Below, one piece after another: positions 1-10,898 of a DNA stretch of 64,000 bases. Position 1 is the first letter of the stretch; each line of letters opens with the position of its first letter. The position numbers and the translations under genes are program-made. Below the pieces are notes generated by a model that saw nothing but the letters and a program-made list of their open reading frames with translations, did not search any database and was not told the origin of the DNA. Source of the stretch: Rhipicephalus microplus (Eukaryota > Arthropoda > Arachnida > Ixodida > Ixodidae); NCBI RefSeq assembly GCF_043290135.1, contig NC_134700.1:243731088-243795087 (forward strand). Direction: 5' to 3'.

Positions 1-648
1 CTTTGGCTTGGATTGGATTGGTGCTCCGTGCGTTGGTAGTATCTGGTAGGTGTTTTGTGGTAGTATGGATAGTTTTTAAGAGATGGTGCCAGGCTGTGCG
101 TTATCATCAGTGGTTGAATGTAAATATTACTGCACGAGTGCGATAATCAGTACTTGCAAAAAAATAATATTGTATTTTTGTTGGCCGATTCGGGGAGGGA
201 GGGTGCGAGAATCATGCGGGTGCGAGGATTACGGGAGTAAATATGGCAAATGCCCAGCTCCATACTATGTGGCACTATTATCATCACCAAAGCTTTCGGA
301 TCATTTCCCCATACGTTTCCCTATGCTATTGCAGCGCCTGCTATCATTTTTCGCATCCCCGTTCAGCGATTTAGCCAAGTTGAGTCTCGCCCGCTGGCTT
401 AGCCTGTCAGTTTTTGTTCAAGCGACTGTCAATGCTGTTCGATCTGGTTCGATTGTAGTTTGACGATTAGTGTTATTGATTAGTGTCAACGCCTGGTTTA
501 GACATGCATTTCTACGTTCGCCGTTCGCGATGAGCACTGGGAGCAGCACGAGAAAGAAGCGGAAGCAGTCCTCTTTGCAAGAAAAAGTGGACATTATTTC
601 ACAAATAGGCACCGGTAAAAAGCAAATCCACATTGCAAACGAGATGGG

Positions 649-1812
649 TGTCACAGGTCCCGTTAATTAGGGAGGCGATCGCCGGGCTAATTCCAAGGGC
701 CGAAATATCGGCCCCCCGAACCGCACCATGAAAGCGTGGGCAATTTAGAAGTGGTCCTATTTGGCGCGCCAGCGGACGCCGGCTGTGGCCCAAAGAACAA
801 GTCAGAGCCGAGAGTTGATAAACAAAACAAAATTATATTCTCAATAATGGCAGATCAAAACAATACACAAGTATGCACACTCCACAATAGTTGAGTACAA
901 TATGTCACCAATCAAACAACGTACTACACAGTACAATCAGCCACACTCGAAACAACGGACACAGACAACAATACGCACTACAATCCAGTCACATACATTG
1001 AACAACCGAAACACTTAAAGGCTAAAGAGTTAGAAAACTTATTCAGTCCAAAGTTCTTGGAACAAAAGTCTGGATGATACTCTTCCGAGAATCACTCACT
1101 CAAAGTCCAGCGTTGTTGTCGTTCTGCTGCCCCCGAAGTTTCTCTTCCAGGAAACCTCAACTGCCCCCGAAGTTTCTCTTCTAGGAAACCTCGCGTCTTC
1201 ACTTGGGCACTCTCCAAGCTTCAACCTTCTTCGCCGAAACACGTCGGCTTCACACACGCAGCTGTTGCCATGCGTCTTCGCTCGATAGCGGTAGACACAC
1301 GCTCTTGCCTGTAGCTCGGGCCTTCACCCCTCAGGTGGAAATCCTCTTCTTCTCCTGGTTTGTCACTACGGACAAAACCTTCGCCGACTACACGGCGGAA
1401 TACCCTACGCGCTCTGGCGCTAACTTCCGTCTTCTCCTCATCTCCCATCTCGGCTGCTCGATTAAATATCTTCCGCGCGAGATTCCAGAAAGTTCTCATC
1501 ATTTCGTCGGCGCGATACGCAGCGAAGGCTGGGGAGAGGGCGAGACGGTTCGAAGGCCGTCCGCCACGGATGACGCAACCCGGCATCACTACGCCCCTTT
1601 CCATCGAGAATCTTCTAGGGCCTGCTCTGCCGCCGATGTGGGGTGAGAACGTTCGTCGGCGAACCGACTCTTCCGAGAGGAGAGGGACGCGTGCCCGGGG
1701 AGTCTTTGGATGCTTGTTTTTTCTTTTTTTTATTGTTGACCTCGCGGCGTCACTCCGGCGTTTCGTCGCGAGAATTTGGCGGCGCGCCCTTTTGAGCGCT
1801 CGTTTTGTGACA
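649..1812. mobile_element. Probable solo LTR inserted in the Tigger
   Basis: A 1.16-kb block interrupts the Tigger reading frame. Its ends are inverted and LTR-like: TGTCACA at 649 and TGTGACA ending at 1812 (TG...CA). The flanks ATGGG (644-648) and ATGGA (1813-1817) look like a 5-bp target duplication with one mismatch. The interior is AC-rich at 840-1080, holds a two-copy 34-bp tandem repeat at 1127-1192, and is GC-rich at 1200-1800 with no protein I recognise. Long open frames there, including one of 215 codons on the minus strand, look incidental. The lack of gag/pol favours a solo LTR or TRIM over a full retrotransposon. Confidence 0.5.
1127..1192. repeat. Two-copy 34-bp tandem repeat
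   Basis: CTGCCCCCGAAGTTTCTCTT starts at 1127 and again at 1161. The two copies differ by very few bases (CCAGG against CTAGG). It lies inside the LTR-like insertion. Confidence 0.85.
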
Positions 1813-1899
1813 ATGGAGGTCGCACCATCAACTGTCGCGACCATCCTGAAGGATCGACAGAAGATCATCGAAATGCACCGAGGGTCCCAACTCGCACAG

Positions 1900-1981
<82 letters not shown>
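1900..1981. repeat. Poly-A tract followed by (GA)n microsatellite
   Basis: About 35 A residues (1900-1934) pass directly into about 23 GA units (1935-1981). The tract replaces a stretch of Tigger coding sequence just after the first DNA-binding domain. Its length is likely to vary between individuals or assemblies. Confidence 0.95.
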
Positions 1982-1982
<1 letters not shown>

Positions 1983-3565
1983 CTCTGACTAGGGAGCTTT
2001 CAAGACGTAGATGCTGGAGTGCTCACGCGGTTCCAAGACGCACATTCTTAAAATGTGCCGGTGTCGGGACCCATGCTGCAGGAAAAAGCACGGCAATTGG
2101 CTTTTGCTCTAGATATCACGGGCTTCGAAGCAAGCGCGGGGTGGCTCCATCGTTTCCGTGAGAGGAACGGAATCGCCGGGCAAGTAGTGTCAGGCGAACA
2201 AAATGCGGCAGACGCAGTGAGCGCTGCTGCAGGGAGGGATGAAAAGTTCCGTGAAATCGTCGCTTCGTACCTTGAAGATGATATTTTTAATGCGACAAGA
2301 TGATATCTTCAATGCGGACGAAACGGCGTTCTTCTATCGGATGCTTCCAGATAAAACGATGCATTTCAAGGGGAGCAGCTGTAAAGGTGGCAAGCAATCC
2401 AAAGTCCATATTTCAGTGTTGTTCTGCTGCAATGCCACAGGCACAAAGAAGCTGAAACCGTTGTTTATTGGTAAATATAAGAGGCCTCGGTCCATGAAGA
2501 TTGTTGTGTCATCGCTGTGCATTCATTGGGCTAATTCACGCGCATGCATGACGCGAGAGCTCTTTTCTGAGTGGCTAATGAAGGTGGACGACGAGATGAG
2601 GCGAGCAGGCAAGAAAATATGAATTATCGCTGACAACTGCTCGGCGCATCTTGTGAATGTTAGGCTGACTAATGTGCAGCTAGAATTCTTGCCGCCCAAC
2701 TGCACTTCGTTGCTATAGCCACTCGACCAAGGCGTCATAAGAAGCGTCTAGGCCCGCAAACGCTTCGTTCAGTGATTGCTGATTAATCTTCGGCCGAAGC
2801 TGCCTACTTCAATCAGTGTGCGACAAGCCGCAGAAATGGTTGCCGGGGCTTGGTGGAATGTTACCGCAACCACCATCCAGAACTTTGGAAGAAGGCAGGC
2901 CCAGTATTGATTCCACATGAAGTTGGCTCCGAAGAAGCCAGTGAAGAAAGCGACGCGGGCAGCATGTGGCAAGAAATTGCTGAAAGACTGGCGATTTATG
3001 CCTCGGTGACGTTTGAGGACTTTGTGGAGTGCGACAGTGAAGCGTGCACGTCAGCCGAACTGATGATCGATGACATCGTCAGCGCCGTTCATAGTGACGA
3101 GGACGCCAGTGACGAGGATGCCAATGGCGAAGATGACTCTTAGACCCTCGCCCGTGTGCCAGCCTGAAGAATGTCTTTCCAATGCCGACATCATGGAATG
3201 CTTTCGAAAGATGTGCACCTATCTTGGCAGGTGCAGCAATGCCACCGACCAAGAGCATAAGAATGTGGACAGCTTAGAAGCGTTCGTGCTGCAGCAGTTA
3301 AGCGGAACCCGCCAGGCCAAGATCACCGACTTTTTCAGGAAATAAACGTGGGCTTATTCCGGGATATTTCGCATTTTGTGTCCTTTCTCAATTGTCATAG
3401 CAGCATGCGTTTGCGTATATGCACCTAGCAAAGGTAGGTAGGTGACTTTTGTTGCGTTTGAGATTTTTTGGGCCAATTTTTGGTGTTTTCACTGTAAAGA
3501 TGTTTCAAAATAATGAACGATTTTCCGCGGTCTCTTCAAATGCGTTGTATTGAGATTTCACTGTA

Positions 3566-4552
3566 TATGGTTATCGAATCAAATACGAATATTACAAACG
3601 CAATACTCAGGGAATATTTGAAACTTTCGAATACTCACACACCCTTCCATTAAAGCCGAGCGGTGAGCTCCAGAAATGTGCCTTTACGGATAAGTATTCA
3701 TCAAAGTGTCAAAACTGCCTTTCTGTTGTAAATATGGTCTCCTTCAAATGATCGGAAGCTTATGCCCCATATTTTTATCCTGATTTCTCATACTTGTATT
3801 GACTCAGGCTGTGTTAAAAGCTTTATTAGCGGTTCAAGGAGGTTTTGCTTATCAGCAGCGTGGTAGCGTGAGGCATTGTCCAGCAAGTTAGCTGTGCAGA
3901 AGCCTATACTCTGTTTCATACATCAGGTGCAACGCTTTGGAAGTTAGCGAGACTTGGAAGCTAGCATTGGCACTAAGAAATAGCACGCTCATTTTTTCAT
4001 CCAAAACATGGCTTCTTTTCCTGTTTGAGCTTAGTAATAAATGAAGAGGCTTTGTGCGTCAGAAATAAGGACACCCTGTTTAAGGCTGTCAATTGGATGT
4101 TCTGAATCACTTAGCGTCTCTTTCTTTTCATCTCTTGAGGTTTATTTGTAGTCGTTCGTGATGCTGTGCGTGTGCACGTTTGTGCTCGTCTCGCACGAGC
4201 ATTTACAACAATTAAAACCAAGTGCGAGATGTGCGTAACACATATTGCTCACCGAACTTCTTGCATAGCTCCTACTGCATTGCACCTGAGGTATGAAACC
4301 GAGTGTAGTGAGTCGAGCATTGGCAATGCTGCCAGATGGAGGCATATCTTTTTTGCTTATTGTGCACATGGGCATTTCTTGAAAGTGTTGCTAACCTGAG
4401 GATTTGTGTTGTCATGACTCCGATGCTGCATCGCTTCAATTTCAGTGGTGAAGAACTTGACTGATGGCAGATAATTAATGAGCTAATTAGCGTGTTGAGG
4501 TAATCAACAACAACAATAATAGTAATAATAATCCAGGGTCATGTCAAAACCA
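3566..4552. other. Intronic sequence, no gene seen
   Basis: AT-rich sequence between the Tigger right end and the first recognisable exon. Around 3575-3645 there are short CGAATATT/TTCGAATACTC blocks resembling the edge of the AATATTCG-type composite repeat seen at 46917 and 61505. Nothing else was identified. Confidence 0.6.
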
Positions 4553-4690
4553 TGAAGTATTATTGAGGCACGCCATAGGGGAGGGCTCCTGAAATTTTGA
4601 CTATAGGTGCTCTTCATTGCATGCAGCCTTTTAGCATTTCACCTCCATCAAAATGTAACTGCCTCTGTTGGAATCGCACCACCTGCAAAT
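4553..4690 (-). repeat. Diverged tick SINE (Ruka-like), partial
   Basis: GAGGCACGCCATAGGGGAGG followed by CTCCTGAAATTTTGAC reads, in reverse, like the AAATTTC..GAGCCCTCC..GGCGT body of the tick SINE present at 27405-27650. Both the tRNA-like head and the 3' tail are poorly conserved, so this is an old fragment. Confidence 0.55.
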
Positions 4691-4770
4691 AAGGCAATCA
4701 TGAAGGTTACAATGATTCTGCATTCATTGCTTCACACTTGAGTCAACTGTTGCTGTGCTTCCAAATGCAG

Positions 4771-4838
4771 GCTTCTATGAAGCAGTACCAGGCATTTGTT
4801 AAAGAGCACCAGGAGGAGGAAACCCAAGCTGAGTCCAA
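4771..4838 (+). CDS. ICE1: Exon a: start of the visible coiled coil
   Basis: Acceptor TTCCAAATGCAG|GC and donor CCAA|GTAAGG enclose 68 bp that read ASMKQYQAFVKEHQEEETQA in the frame required by the next exons. The residues are those of a charged amphipathic helix. Two bases (AA) carry over and are completed to Lys by the first base of exon b. Earlier exons must lie left of the window or in unrecognised sequence before 4770. Confidence 0.7.
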
Positions 4839-5087
4839 GTAAGGGCAGCATTTTCTGCACTGGTTCTCTGAAATATGCATATTTAAAAGGAAAAACATTT
4901 TACGAGCATAACTTCAAATGCTGAGCTAAGAACAAGCAGGTGGTTCTGGTTGCTATATTTTATTTTGATGAAATAAAGTTTGGATTAAAAAAAATCATTC
5001 GAAAGTTAGCTATGCTGGCAAAAAAATTTGTTTACCAAAGAAAGAAGTACAGTTCAGACCGTTTGTAACGTAATCGCTTGCAATGCA

Positions 5088-5800
5088 AATCATGGAAGCA
5101 GAAGAGATTTTCACTGCTTTAGCTATAAAAGAAGGCATGGAGCGCAACGCTCCGCTGACTATTATCACAGATTCTCAGGTCGCATGTAGAAATTATCAGA
5201 AAGGAAAAATTGGCATCAAGGCACACCGGATAATCACCCTACTTTAAAGTAGCAAAGAGCTGGACAAAAACTGTGCCTGGATGCTCACTTAGGCCCTGGG
5301 ACACGAGGGTGCTATTGGGAACCTCTATGCAGATAAGGCGGTTTGAGGTTCCGCTAATTATTGAGTTGCCGATAGCAACACCGTGGAGGACCCAATACCC
5401 ATCGATCCCTGTTACAAAGCGATCCTGAAATACTATAGAGATTTGCGGAGACATTACTCAGCACCACTCAGGAACCTTTCAGCCATGGATTCTGTGACAT
5501 TACGCAGACACCAAACTAACACGTATATAAACATCCACAGATTGCATACAGCATACAAGGCATCCCTGCAGCATATAAAGACATATTCCTGCGATGTGGT
5601 AGCACACCGACGCTCTGCCACATCACGATGTATGGCACACACCGAATAACAGAAAGGGGATAACAGCAGAGAGAGGTAGGAGGCAATGCTGTCCAGTCCG
5701 GCCTTTGAGGATCAGCTGAGGCTAGTCAGGAGGGCTGAAAGGATGGTAGAGCTAGTGGTGCCTTGGAATAGGGGCCCGATTACGCGGCGTTGCCCCGTTT
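5088..5800 (+). pseudogene. I/Jockey-like LINE fragment: RNase H and C-terminal tail
   Basis: The 3' part of a non-LTR retrotransposon ORF2. The RNase H signature is readable (MEAEEIFTALAIKEGMERNA, then PLTIITDSQVACRNY), followed after stops by an ALGHEGAIGNLYADKA motif near 5290-5340 that carries the His/Asp end of RNase H. The tail (YRDLRRHYSAPLRNLS, then HQTNTYINIHRLHTAYKASL at 5435-5575) is the common C-terminus of tick LINEs. Stops and a frame change show it is inactive. Confidence 0.7.
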
Positions 5801-5869
5801 TAGCAGCAATGAAGTCTTTCCTGCACATAAAGTTCTGTTAGTTTACCCTGTCATAAAACTCCATCTATA

Positions 5870-6260
5870 CGCATACTGTTTATTGTGTAGTCCCCTGAGG
5901 TGAAAGACCGATTATAATGTGGCTGCTGGAAAATTGTCTGAGAAACGAGGGAAGGTGTGTATTTCTCAGTGGAGCTGCGAAGGAGATGTTGCAAAGCAAA
6001 TAACGCAGAGGGTGATTAAAAAAACAAAAATAAGGAAGTAAAGGACAGGGGCGTAGGGCAGAAGTGTGATGTAGATGGTTGGTGTGAGGAGGGGGAGTGG
6101 TTGCTGAGGTCACTGAGCAGTCTTTGCCTCCATTTGGTTTGGTTTCGGAAAACTTTATTGTGAAAGTCGGAAGGCGTGCGCCCTAGCACACGGCTGGCAG
6201 CTCCCACGGTGGGACAGTAAAGCCGAGACCAGTGGAGTGACATGTCCATAGAGCTGATGG
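5870..6260. repeat. Interspersed repeat related to 8860-9480
   Basis: GACCGATTATAATGTGGCTG followed by AAAATTGTCTGAGAAACGAG parallels GACTGGTTATAATGCTGTCG followed by AAAATTATTCTGACAAACGG at 8997-9040. The GRTTATAATG motif resembles Tigger-type ends, so a non-autonomous Tigger derivative is likely. Bases 6130-6260 may be a separate LINE or LTR 3' end (AAAACTTTATTGTGAAAGTC). Confidence 0.5.
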
Positions 6261-7254
6261 GGACAGCAATTTGGAAGCGACGGTAGCGCCATCTGGGTTT
6301 TGTAGGGAATCTTAAAAAGATTGCAAAATGACTATTTTACTAATAAGTGAAAAAGGTTTCGTTACCTTCTACACATAAATATATTTTTGAACCAAATATA
6401 ACTAAGAATAATGTTTGTGTAATTTATAATTGCATATAAAATGAAATAGGTTTCAAAAGCACTAGGGTGTTTCGATATTGCGGCTGGCCTTCCACATAGT
6501 AGACGACATCGTCGTCGTCTGCTTCTACGTCATGGCTGAGCCCTGCTCGTTGTAGCAGCCCCCTTTCTCGATTTCTATCGTTTCCACATAGTACATTGCA
6601 GTAAACTGTGCACTATAAGCTCATAAGTATCTTGCATATTTACTTTAGTAAGTTGTGATGCTGCATACAGGCCGAGTGAAATGACAACGCTGGTCACACA
6701 AGCTTGCAACAATAAATTGTTTTATCGCAAGTCAATCGATCAATATTTACACAAAATAAAGGCCACGTAAGTAACATTTTAGCATGCACAGCAGTGAAAA
6801 ATATGCATGCATCAGCGTTCATGAGCAAAAAAAGTATACGTACTACGCATAGCCCTAACGCAGATGCCCGGAGCACAGAAGCTGTCAAGCGCTGACTGAT
6901 ATATCCATCGCACTGCACGAAACCTTTGCTGCAGTAATTAAAGGCATACCGCTTACGTCCGTGCACTTGTGTAGCTCAAGATTTCGCAACAACTCGTCGA
7001 CAGTATTCGGTAAACTTTCTGTAATTGGTATCCACATACTTGCAGTGCGACGAGACTGTTTGTTTTTGGTTTGCACTGCCAACTAAGGTGCGTCACTTTC
7101 CAATTTTCTATGCGTTCGCACTTTGCATGCTTCTGAATGCCTGAAATTAATTGAGGAACGGTTTTTTATGCTTACCATTCCGAAGTCTTACAAATAAAAT
7201 CGTTGAAAAAAAGGCTTCGTTGGGTTTCGTTTACCTACGCACCCAGGTGTGCTG
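6261..7254. other. Intronic sequence, no gene seen
   Basis: AT-rich and without a convincing ORF. A GACGACATCGTCGTCGTC stretch at about 6500 is a short imperfect trinucleotide repeat. Confidence 0.6.
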
Positions 7255-8240
7255 TCGTCGTTTTAATGGTGGCGACTCCTCACGCTGTGGCCGCAAAGCT
7301 CGCAACATGCCACGGGCCTGCCGAGACCTAGCATCGCATCGTTGGCCCTCTGGACAGACCAAAGTTGCGATGTTATGTCCGGACTCCAGAGAGCGGAGTC
7401 CCGCTTTCTGGACGATGCTGTATCAATGCCGCGTACCGAAGGGCACTCCCAGAGCATGTGATGTAAGGTGGCTAAATCGCCACATTTTGTACACAAGTTG
7501 GTTAAATAAACTTCAGTGTAAAGCTTGAGGAGAAACGCAGAGTTAGAGTACGTTTCTGTATGAAGTAATTGCAATGTAAGTGCCTGCGCTCTATTTAGCT
7601 TTCTATGTAGAAGTGGGAAGATTATCTTATCCATAGCAAAATGGTGGGCAATTTCATTTTATGTAGTTGACGGATCCCCGTTTACGAAATCTCCAGTTCG
7701 ACACACAGGTCCTTCATGGCCGCAGACAGCTAACCCTCGTGCCCTGGAGTGGGCCAACTCATTGAGATTGGTAATCCCTCCGTTCATGTTTCTCATATGA
7801 GCCGGGAACCATGTAAGAGTATGGGCTGTAAGCGACTTCTCACAGAGTATGTTTTTGGCTTCTTTGCACACAGCTCCAACACTGAGGGCACGAATGGCAG
7901 CTCTAGAGTCGCTAAATAAATATGTGTTCATGACGCTTATCTAAAAGAGCCAAGGCGATGGCAACCTGCTCAGCTGCATTGGCAGTTCTGGTGCATACCG
8001 ATGCCGCATTAATTGTAATTCCTTTGTGGTTGATTACCACTACCGTGAATCGGTCTCTCTGGTCATCATATTGCGCCGCCTCTACGAAACAGGCACCCCC
8101 GTCGGGATCCACAACTTGGCAGAGAAGAGCCTGAGCGCGCGTTTGCCCCCATGCCTTGCTTTCTTTTGCTTCGGCCGCTTTTCGGGCGCACACTTCGCTT
8201 CGAACGGGTGCTTGGATTTGCTTCAAGTGCATGTTACCGC
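7255..8240 (-). pseudogene. LINE ORF2 C-terminal fragment, antisense to the host gene
   Basis: Read on the minus strand, three overlapping frames give one protein tail. First comes CVDPDGGACFVEAAQYDDQR-like RNase H sequence (8232-7912), then SDSRAAIRALSVGAVCKEAK and TLTWFPAHMRNMNG (7931-7659, the DSR..A and WFPAH motifs of LINE RNase H). Then follows a Cys/His tail (LTNLCTKCGDLATLHHMLWE, 7634-7263). The CTKCG...HHMLWEC motif is the terminal zinc-knuckle-like tail of I/Jockey-clade elements. The frames are linked by frameshifts, so this is a pseudogene. Its 5' part is missing. Confidence 0.75.
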
Positions 8241-8850
8241 TGTTTGGCTTTCGGTTTTCTGTTGGGAGTGTAGTTGTGCCGTCGCTGATTGCCGATAACT
8301 AGCATGCGGCCTTTGCCACCAGCTGGCAAACTTACAAGTGTGGTAGACAGTTTTCGCAGCTGTTTTCATGACCGCAAACTTAAACTTCGCTTCACGCTTT
8401 CTGCCCTTGGTTTAGCTCGTGAGTGTGATCCCCTCTATGCCCAGTCTCCATGTTGTCTTTGGCAAGCTCTCTGCAATAGCAAGCCATGTTGCAACCCTCA
8501 CGCCAGTTCTGACTAGTGCTAGCTGCCTTGTCGACAGTGGCTGTAGATGATCAGAGTTGCACTTTGGTACTGAATCAACAAAAGATTGCACTTCTTGCAT
8601 TCGAAAGGAGTGATCAACTTGCATGTTGAATGAAAATGAGGACCTGCATGTGTAATCCTCGAATGTTGGTTTGTGGTTGCCACTGTTCCTGACATCGCAC
8701 ACACATCTGGAAAATTAAAAGCAACTGGAATCGCACTTGCCTTGCGACGCATAGTTTCTGCACAGTGTGGTATTATGGTGAAGTTTGGGTAAGTGAGGAG
8801 TTCTGGAAAGTTAGCAACTTTCTGCTGCGGCACTTATCATTGCAATTACA
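8241..8850. other. Intronic sequence, no gene seen
   Basis: No recognisable protein or repeat; possibly the degraded 5' continuation of the antisense LINE. Confidence 0.4.
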
Positions 8851-9480
8851 GTGTAGGAGACCACTTATAATGTAACCACTTATAGTGCGGGACCTGGTTC
8901 CTAAAAAGTCTTTCTCGACTTCCTTTTACTTTCCCAAATAGTGCCATGTATACTCATAACAGTTACTGTGCCCCCCCCCCCCCCCCAAGAAAGAAGACTG
9001 GTTATAATGCTGTCGCCGCAAAATTATTCTGACAAACGGGGCACTCACTGTGCTTCTCAAAATGGTGCACCGCAGGAGAGAGTGTGACAGGGTCGTCATG
9101 GAGAACGAGATGAGGCAGAGTGAACGAACGAGAGCCTAAGAGAGGAGAAAAGCACTGCGTGGGCAGGCTGAAAGAAGAAGGAGGGCAGTTGTCTAGGAGA
9201 TGTGGAATCCTTTGCACTGTGTGGCCAGCGCAGCCATGGTGGCGCAGCGCTAGCGGTGCACCATTTTGAGAAGCAGCAGCAACAGCCATTGAACCTTGCT
9301 GCGATGGATGTCGTTGTTGAACCTGAAAACGAGACATAGGCTCGGAGCACAGCACTCTGCCACTTCGAGCGTTTTGCGGCAGGCAGTTGAAAGTCGCGTC
9401 AGTGCTGCAGCTCAAATGGTGTGCACCATTTAGGCATCCGGCAAGATCGCATGCATGTGGCAATTGCTTGAACTTTCCGT
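8851..9480. repeat. Tigger-derived MITE-like repeat with poly-C
   Basis: Starts with ACAGTGTAGGAGACCACTTA, a Tigger-like terminus, followed by AATGTAACCACTTATAGTGC. It includes a run of about 17 C residues at 8971-8987, then the GTTATAATG block shared with 5870-6260. The body (9040-9480) is GC-rich without a supported gene. Confidence 0.5.
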
Positions 9481-9544
9481 CACAGCGACCTTGGTGGGCG
9501 TGTAAAGCTCATGCAGCAGAATGAAACACTGAAACTACAACCGT

Positions 9545-9690
9545 GTGAGTGAGGTGTAGTTTAGAAAAAATGGAACTCTTGAAACACTCGTGCCATTCCC
9601 CATAGTAATGCCAAGTGATTTTTTTTCGATTAATTAAACAAAAAAGGACAAGCAGCATTTTATTACATGTCGTAATGCGTGGAAGGTTTT
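9545..9690. repeat. Fragment of the TTAA-flanked MITE at 44057-44774
   Basis: CACTCGTGCCATTCCCCATA (9586-9605) and CAAGCAGCATTTTATTAC (about 9650) recur with few changes at 44447-44530. Only the central part of that element is present. Confidence 0.65.
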
Positions 9691-9699
9691 TTTAGCATG

Positions 9700-10340
9700 A
9701 AAGTATTTTATGCCGGGGTCCACCACTGCTCCGCAGATGCATTTCCGTCACGGATATGACATTGTGAAATATATTTGAACAGATTGCGAAGAAAAAAATT
9801 GGTTCCAAATCTGCATGTTACGCTGCAAATGTCGTTGAAAGACGATAGTCTTGCGTCTGAAGAGAGTGAACAAAACCTTTATTTGATGTTCTGCGCAAGA
9901 AAATCTGTGAATGGTATTGTGGAGGCGCTGCGTTAGAGTGCCTCGAGCGTGTAGCGGAGGCAAACGAGCGCATCGAGGCACGTTTGACGCATGTGGCAGT
10001 TATCTTCAAAAACGAAGGCGCTCAGCTCGCGGAGAAAGATGCGCGCCAGTCTCGGAGGTGATAAGCTGTAGAACGCAAAGCGACAAGCAGGTGCCACCAC
10101 TGTGACGTCATAGCAAAGTGTCGGAAACACCATTGTGAGCATCGCGTTGCACTGTCAGCGCAGCACGATAAATGCTACATTCCTTAGAGTTACTTGTGTG
10201 TACCTCTTGTAATATAAAGGCGGACATACAAAACATCGAAGCGTTGTTGTGGCGCCTCAGATATGCGCAATAATTGCTTTTTAATTGACAATGACACAGC
10301 TATGAACGCTAAACCTTGAGCAATATTGGTGGGCGCTGCG
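9700..10340. other. Intronic sequence, no gene seen
   Basis: No supported gene or repeat boundary. Small open frames on both strands lack any family motif. Confidence 0.5.
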
Positions 10341-10898
10341 GATGGGGTTGGCCGTTTGGTGCCGTTTGAGGTATCATTCGGGCGGACAGACAAATATACA
10401 GACAGACAGACCAAAATTTTTCCGTCAAAGGTCCCCAAGAAAGGCTATCATCTTTAAAACAAGTACGAAAGGATTTGTCGCGGCTCGTCGAAGCAGTGAC
10501 CTCTTTATCCACATGGTGCGGCACTAACCATTATGCCATGAAGCGTACGTTATCAAAGGTGTGGCACGCCATTTACATACACGACTGTTTGGCAGTCCTC
10601 AGAGCGTCGTAACTTCATGCTGTTTTTGCCATCAATAGCCAGGTGGCACAAAGGTTTCGCGTTGGGTAGAGTTACCGTATATGCTACCTTTCGGGGGCAG
10701 AGTTGCGAATAAGTCCGGCGTCTTGCTCACTGAGATGCCCATGTCATGCAGGAATGCCACATCTTCCGAATGTAGTAGGCGACGCAGCCAAGAGGCTTCG
10801 CGCGTTTTCTTGTTCGTTTATAACCCATTGCTGGCGCAATCAGTTTTGCTTCGAAGAAAAGGAAAACTGATAAATATTAGTCTTGAATATAACTGATG

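Larger units (their letters stand above)
530..3345 (+). pseudogene. Tigger/pogo transposase pseudogene
   Basis: Remnant of a CENP-B/Tigger-type transposase. The ATG at 530 opens a basic N-terminus (STRKKRKQSSLQEKVDII) that enters a CENP-B-like helix-turn-helix and is cut at about 648 by an LTR-like insertion. It resumes near 1813 (APSTVATILKDRQKI), then runs into a long A tract plus a GA microsatellite. The second HTH domain follows (2055-2300, GWLHRFRERNG), then the DDE core: first Asp in FNADETAFFY (2310-2340), second Asp in IIADNCSAHL (about 2622-2655), then FLPPNCTSLL and a PLDQGVIRS-like stretch. The C-terminus ends in the typical KITDFFRK at 3345. Stops at about 2620, 2716 and 3141, plus at least two frameshifts, make it dead. 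Confidence 0.85.
1..3565 (+). mobile_element. Tigger/pogo DNA transposon, decayed, left end not resolved
   Basis: A Tc1/mariner-superfamily (Tigger/pogo) element that moved by cut and paste. The right end is recognisable at about 3541-3565, where the sequence ends in TGAGATTTCACTGTA, the reverse complement of the usual Tigger terminus (TACAGTGAAATCTCA). I cannot find the matching left terminus in bases 1-470; it is either left of the window or too diverged. The coding remnant (530-3345) is described separately, and the element is interrupted by an LTR-like insertion at 649-1812. Bases 1-529 hold no supported gene; 180-245 contain a short GGTGCGAG/GGGTGCGAGGATTACG repeat typical of element ends. 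Confidence 0.7.

Noticed and set aside
1221..1868. 215-codon minus-strand ORF (and overlapping plus-strand ORFs) inside 649-1812
   Set aside because: Arg-rich, no family motif, overlaps other open frames in a GC-rich LTR-like block; composition explains the length.
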